A DNA stretch of 32,138 nt. It comes from Ruminococcus sp. 210702-SL.1.03. GTDB lineage: Bacteria > Bacillota > Clostridia > Oscillospirales > Ruminococcaceae. The stretch spans positions 1-32,138 of the forward strand of contig NZ_JAJCLZ010000023.1 in assembly GCF_020559915.1 (NCBI RefSeq). The letters are read 5' to 3'. The first letter of the stretch is position 1, and each line of letters starts with the position of its first letter. Under the pieces are notes generated by a model. It was not told the DNA's origin, made no database searches, and saw nothing but the letters and a program-made list of their open reading frames with translations. Of the stretch, positions 29,067-32,138 are shown one piece after another. Made by a program: the position numbers and the translations under genes.

Positions 29067-30018
29067 GTGAAAAAAAGTATTGGGCAGATCATTGAAAATT
29101 CTATTTTTGATCTTTGGTATCATTATAATATTTATAATAATATCTTTTGTTCGGCATAAAATATGCAGTTCAAAAGAAAAAGACCTGATTGCTCCTCTTG
29201 GCCAACTTGTAGAAGTGAACGGTCACAATATGAGCATATACACAGGGGGCGAGGGCGATAAAACGCTTGTATTTATGTCAGGCGGCGGAACTTGCTCACC
29301 AATATTGGACTTCAAATCGCTTTATTCACTTTTAAGCAGCGAATATAAGATCGCAGTGGTAGAAAAATTCGGCTACGGTTTTAGCGATATTGTAGATGAA
29401 AAAAGAGATATAGATACTATGTTGAGCGAAACGAGAATGGCACTCGATAAAGCTGGGATACATGGGCCGTATGTGCTCTGTCCGCATTCATTATCCGGAC
29501 TTGAAGCTTTATACTGGGCGCAGAAATATCCCGACGAGGTCGAAGCGATCGTCGGCTTAGATATGGCAGTACCTGACTATTACGACGAAATGAACATAAG
29601 TATCCCTACGATGGAGTTAGGGCATTATGCCGCTGTTTTGGGTATCACAAGGTGGATACCCAGCCTTGCAGAAAGCGACGCTATCAAATACGGAACGCTT
29701 TCCGAAAAGGAAAAAGACATTTACCGAGCAGTATTTTATCAAAAAACAGCTACTAAAACCATGATAGATGAAGCCAAAGTCGTAAAAGATAATGCGAAGA
29801 TTGTAAAAGAAAACGGTATCCCGCAAGTGCCGATGTTATTGTTTATTTCCGACGGCTCGGGCGGCACTGGTTTTACAAAAGAAAAGTGGAGAAGTATCCC
29901 CGAAAAATATATCTCAGATCATGACAGCGCAAGCTGTATTGAGTTAGACTGTCCGCATTATATTCACGACTATGAGTACGAAGCGATAAGCAAAGAGATC
30001 AGAAATTTTATCAAGTAA
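29067..30018 (+). CDS. Alpha/beta hydrolase with N-terminal frameshift at an A tract
   Basis: The best-placed start is GTG 29067, 6-7 bp after GGAGG, but the frame shifts after its seven-A run (29070-29076). With six A it would read MKKVLGRSLKILFLIFGIII, a clear membrane anchor joined to the rest. Without a shift only a TTG at 29080 lacking an RBS is usable. The ~315-residue protein is a membrane-anchored, outward-facing hydrolase: oxyanion region SGGGTCSP, nucleophile CPHSLSGLEAL (first Gly of GxSxG replaced by Pro), and late His in CPHYIHDY. Substrate unknown. Confidence 0.75.
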
Positions 30019-30026
30019 GTATATTC

Positions 30027-30069
30027 AAAACCCACCGATACAGCGCAAAAAAATGTATCGGTGGGTTTT
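30027..30069 (+). terminator. Long perfect terminator
   Basis: A 16-bp perfect stem (AAAACCCACCGATACA and complement) with an 11-nt loop, just after the hydrolase gene; A and T runs make it usable both ways. Confidence 0.9.
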
Positions 30070-30141
30070 ATGTTCTAATAAGTTTCTGTTTTATGTGCTA
30101 ATAGGCGTTGCGGGGGCATGGCGCAGTATTCGACTTTACAG

Positions 30142-31232
30142 GACCCTCCGAAAAAAAGTCTGTAAAAACTCAGCCAACTGTGATATAATAAAAATACCAC
30201 TTTTTGTACCAGCTTTTCATGGCGTTTGGATAATCTCTCTCCCACTTTTCCGTTACACGTTCAAGCTGTTCAAGAGCGGCGTCCTCCGACGGAGCGTGAT
30301 AAAATGGTTTTCAGGTCATTTGCAAACTCTTTCTTGTTCTTATCGCTCACATATTTCAACGTGTTTCTCACCTGATGAACTATGCAGCGTTGAAGCTCTG
30401 TCTGCGGAAACGCCGCATTTACGGCTTCTTTTATACCCGAAAGACCATCGGCACATATCACAAGTATATCCTTTACACCCCTGTTTTTCAGCTCATTCAG
30501 CACTCCAAGCCAATACTTTGCACTTTCATTTTCTCCAATATGTATGGACAAAACTTCCTTGTGGCCTGTTAAACTTACTGCAAGGATCACATACGCTGCG
30601 AGCTTCCTTATTTGCCCGTTGTCACGCACAGAAAAGTGAACTGCGTCGATAAAAACTATCGGATAAACCTCATCAAGAGGACGTTTTTGCCACTCCTCTA
30701 TCTGCGGAAGGAGCCTGTCTGTGATGTCAGATACCATACCGTCGCTGACCTCAAAGCCGTAGATATCCTCGATGGTATCGCTTATCTGACGAGTTGTCAT
30801 ACCTTTTGCATACAGAGAAATTATCTTCTGCTCAATGCCGGAGATGTCCTTTTGACGCTTTTTTACGACCTTTGGCTCAAATGTCCCATCACGATCCTGG
30901 GGCACTTCTATTTCGATTTCTCCCAAAGTTCCACGTATCTTCTTTGTTTTCTTGCCGTTGCGGTAATTGGAGTTATCTGAACGTTCGTATTCCTGGTACT
31001 CCAGATGCTCATTCAGTTCAGCCTCAAGCAGTGCCGCCCATCAGATCCTTGAGAGCATCCTCGATATCCTTTGCTGTCTTGATATCATACATCTCGATCA
31101 GCTCAGCGATGATATTCTTCTTTCCATCGCTCATTGGTTCTCTTTTTCTTCTTGCCATAAAATTTCAACCTCCTGTGGTATTTTTATTATATCACAGTTG
31201 GCTGAGTTTTTACAGACTTTTTTCGGGGGGTC
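30142..31232 (-). mobile_element. Decayed IS256-family insertion sequence
   Basis: Terminal inverted repeats lie at 30142-30200 and 31175-31232. They are ~58 bp and differ only by one base and one A indel. The right repeat carries a promoter (TGTAAA-N17-TATAAT, minus strand) for the transposase. No target duplication is visible at the edges. The inside is a shortened, frameshifted transposase gene, so the unit is ~1.09 kb instead of the usual ~1.3-1.5 kb and not autonomous. Confidence 0.88.
30170..31158 (-). pseudogene. IS256-family (mutator-type) transposase, broken
   Basis: It starts at ATG 31158 (MARRKREPMSDGKKNIIAEL) behind AGGAGG. After DALKDLMGGTA the frame stops; the family reading continues in another frame (LLEAELNEHLEYQEYERSDN), so a small deletion lies near 31040. 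A second shift (extra T near 30305) follows ANDLKTI; the correct frame then runs YHAPSEDAALEQLERVTEKW to SWYKKW and passes straight into the left inverted repeat. IDAVHF and CADGLSG supply two Asp of the DDE triad; the C-terminal part with the Glu is deleted. Confidence 0.88.
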
Positions 31233-31755
31233 ATTGATTTATACATTCGATGATTGGCTCAATGCATTTTTTATCTGTCCAGTCGCATTTATGATCCCCA
31301 GCTGCCATCAGTGCTTTTTCCCATATTTCGTAATCAGCTGGATTTTTCTTTGCAACCGACTTTCTAAGTAAACTGCATAATGTTCTATCCTTAAAAGACA
31401 TTGCGTCCATATCCCACGCACCACGGCAATAAAAGAGAGAAATGTCAGCCAGGTTATCCTTCAAATTATGCTCCTTGATTTGCTGAAACGCATTTTCTTC
31501 ATACGGAGATGCTCCACAGCAAAACACTATGATCTTCTTGCCCGTTAATTTACTTATATTCTTTTTTAGAAACGATAATCCAGCGATACCGGAAGCATAT
31601 AATCCTCCACCTAAAATAATAGTGTCATATGTAACAATTTCGTTGATATCAGCTTTTCTTGTTTCTATACACTGAAACCCGGTCTCTTCTGAGAGCCAGT
31701 CAGCGTATCTTTTTGTAGCACCATATTTTGATTGATATAAAATGACTCCATTCAT
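31231..31755 (-). CDS. Flavodoxin-like protein (HemG/flavodoxin domain)
   Basis: I chose ATG 31755 (MNGVILYQSKYGATKRYADW); GAGGAG lies 9 bp upstream. The 174-residue protein has the FMN phosphate loop YQSKYGATK (about 8-16), IILGGGLYASGI (about 48-59) and a later VFCCGASPYEENAF. It is in the flavodoxin domain group that includes protoporphyrinogen oxidase HemG; electron-transfer partner unknown. The stop codon TGA uses TG-side bases from the end of the IS256 element, so the original C-terminus may have been cut by the insertion. Confidence 0.82.
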   Translation of the reverse strand: MNGVILYQSKYGATKRYADWLSEETGFQCIETRKADINEIVTYDTIILGGGLYASGIAGLSFLKKNISKLTGKKIIVFCCGASPYEENAFQQIKEHNLKDNLADISLFYCRGAWDMDAMSFKDRTLCSLLRKSVAKKNPADYEIWEKALMAAGDHKCDWTDKKCIEPIIECINQ

Positions 31756-31796
31756 AAACACATCTCCTCAAATTCTAATTTGTATTTCCGTCAATT

Positions 31797-31836
31797 CAAA
31801 AAATGGGCAACCCCCATAAAGAATTGCCCATTTTTT
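31797..31836. terminator. Hairpin with A and T flanks upstream of the flavodoxin gene
   Basis: AAATGGGCAA and TTGCCCATTT with a 13-nt loop and runs of A/T on both sides. It probably ends a gene that enters from the right on the minus strand or acts as an insulator. Confidence 0.6.
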
Positions 31837-31839
31837 TCG

Positions 31840-32138
31840 CAAATTATTATATTCACTCCAACGTCTTCATCGTAGGGAAATACCCACACCGTTTTTTAAT
31901 AACTTTTCAAAAGCTCGCAAACCCTTGATTTTACTGGATTTGCGGCGTTTTTGTTTTTTACGAAAGTTTATATATTCTCGCAAAACCTACGCCATTTTGG
32001 CGTAAAATTGGCGTATGGGGATTTGGTGGGGTGGTGGGGATTCTACTATAAAACAGTTTAGATTTTATTGGGCTGAAAAAATTAAACAGCTTTTTTAGAA
32101 TCTATCTTCCAACTCATCGTTTAAAAGCTTTTCTTTAA
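31840..32138. repeat. Non-coding right edge with att-arm-like repeats
   Basis: About 300 bp without a convincing gene. TTGGCGTA occurs twice 11 bp apart (31997-32004, 32008-32015) beside an inverted TACGCCA (31988-31994). A second pair, CGCAAA...TTTGCG, lies at ~31916-31948. Short direct plus inverted repeats of this kind occur near integrase att sites. I see no ORF. Confidence 0.35.

Noticed and set aside
30053..30652. Plus-strand open frames across the IS256 region
   Set aside because: They are shadows of the decayed minus-strand transposase.
1..32138. CRISPR array or tRNA gene as integration site
   Set aside because: No regularly spaced direct repeats and no cloverleaf-like sequence was seen, including next to the integrase.

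Overview
The window looks like accessory DNA from a gut Bacillota, most likely a Ruminococcus-type member of the Oscillospirales. This is inferred from strong AGGAGG-type ribosome binding sites, many TTGACA-N17-TATAAT promoters, moderate GC and the gene families present. No rRNA or tRNA gene and no CRISPR array was seen. Almost everything is mobile or defence-type cargo.

Left part (1-8900). The end of a type I restriction-modification operon (hsdS partial, hsdM) is followed by an XRE regulator. Then comes a run of small accessory genes: a SLOG-fold protein that reads through in frame into a Lys/Ala-rich protein gene, a zinc-ribbon protein, an SRAP (YedK/HMCES) protein, a SUKH-like protein, two GNAT acetyltransferases, a DUF3267 membrane zincin, and an operon of an NYN-domain protein with a helix-hairpin-helix partner.

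Plasmid-like block (8893-17150). A tightly overlapping minus-strand operon runs ssb - parA - two small genes - parB - secreted/anchored protein - TnpV-like protein - zinc finger - small gene. It starts at a perfectly palindromic promoter facing a plus-strand zinc-finger/ribbon-helix-helix gene. A MOBP relaxase and MobC with an oriT candidate follow. No VirB4/VirD4-type genes are present, so this would be a mobilizable rather than self-transmissible element.

Resistance and stress cargo (17400-23840). A WYL regulator is followed by a fluoride riboswitch controlling a CPA-type cation/proton antiporter, then a DUF4314-like gene, then an arsenic-type operon (ArsR, C_GCAxxG_C_C protein, ArsP-like permease, Cys-rich thioredoxin, ArsC), a barstar-like gene and a DnaQ-like exonuclease.

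Integration module (24440-28920). An HTH regulator sits behind a structured leader with a possible RBS switch. It is followed by a sigma-region-4-like protein, an AntA/KilAC antirepressor, an excisionase and a tyrosine integrase with a histone-like tail. Three copies of an unassigned RNA fold lie around the antirepressor. Each has a hairpin whose 6-nt loop is complementary to a segment just 3' of a second hairpin, with covarying stems. This is the most novel-looking signal in the window.

Right end (28920-32138). An alpha/beta hydrolase with a frameshift at a poly-A tract is followed by a decayed IS256-family element with ~58-bp inverted repeats, a flavodoxin-like gene whose stop codon is partly made by the IS end, and a non-coding edge with att-arm-like repeats.

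A 27-bp palindrome is scattered through the window, mostly beside terminators, with one copy in frame inside parB.
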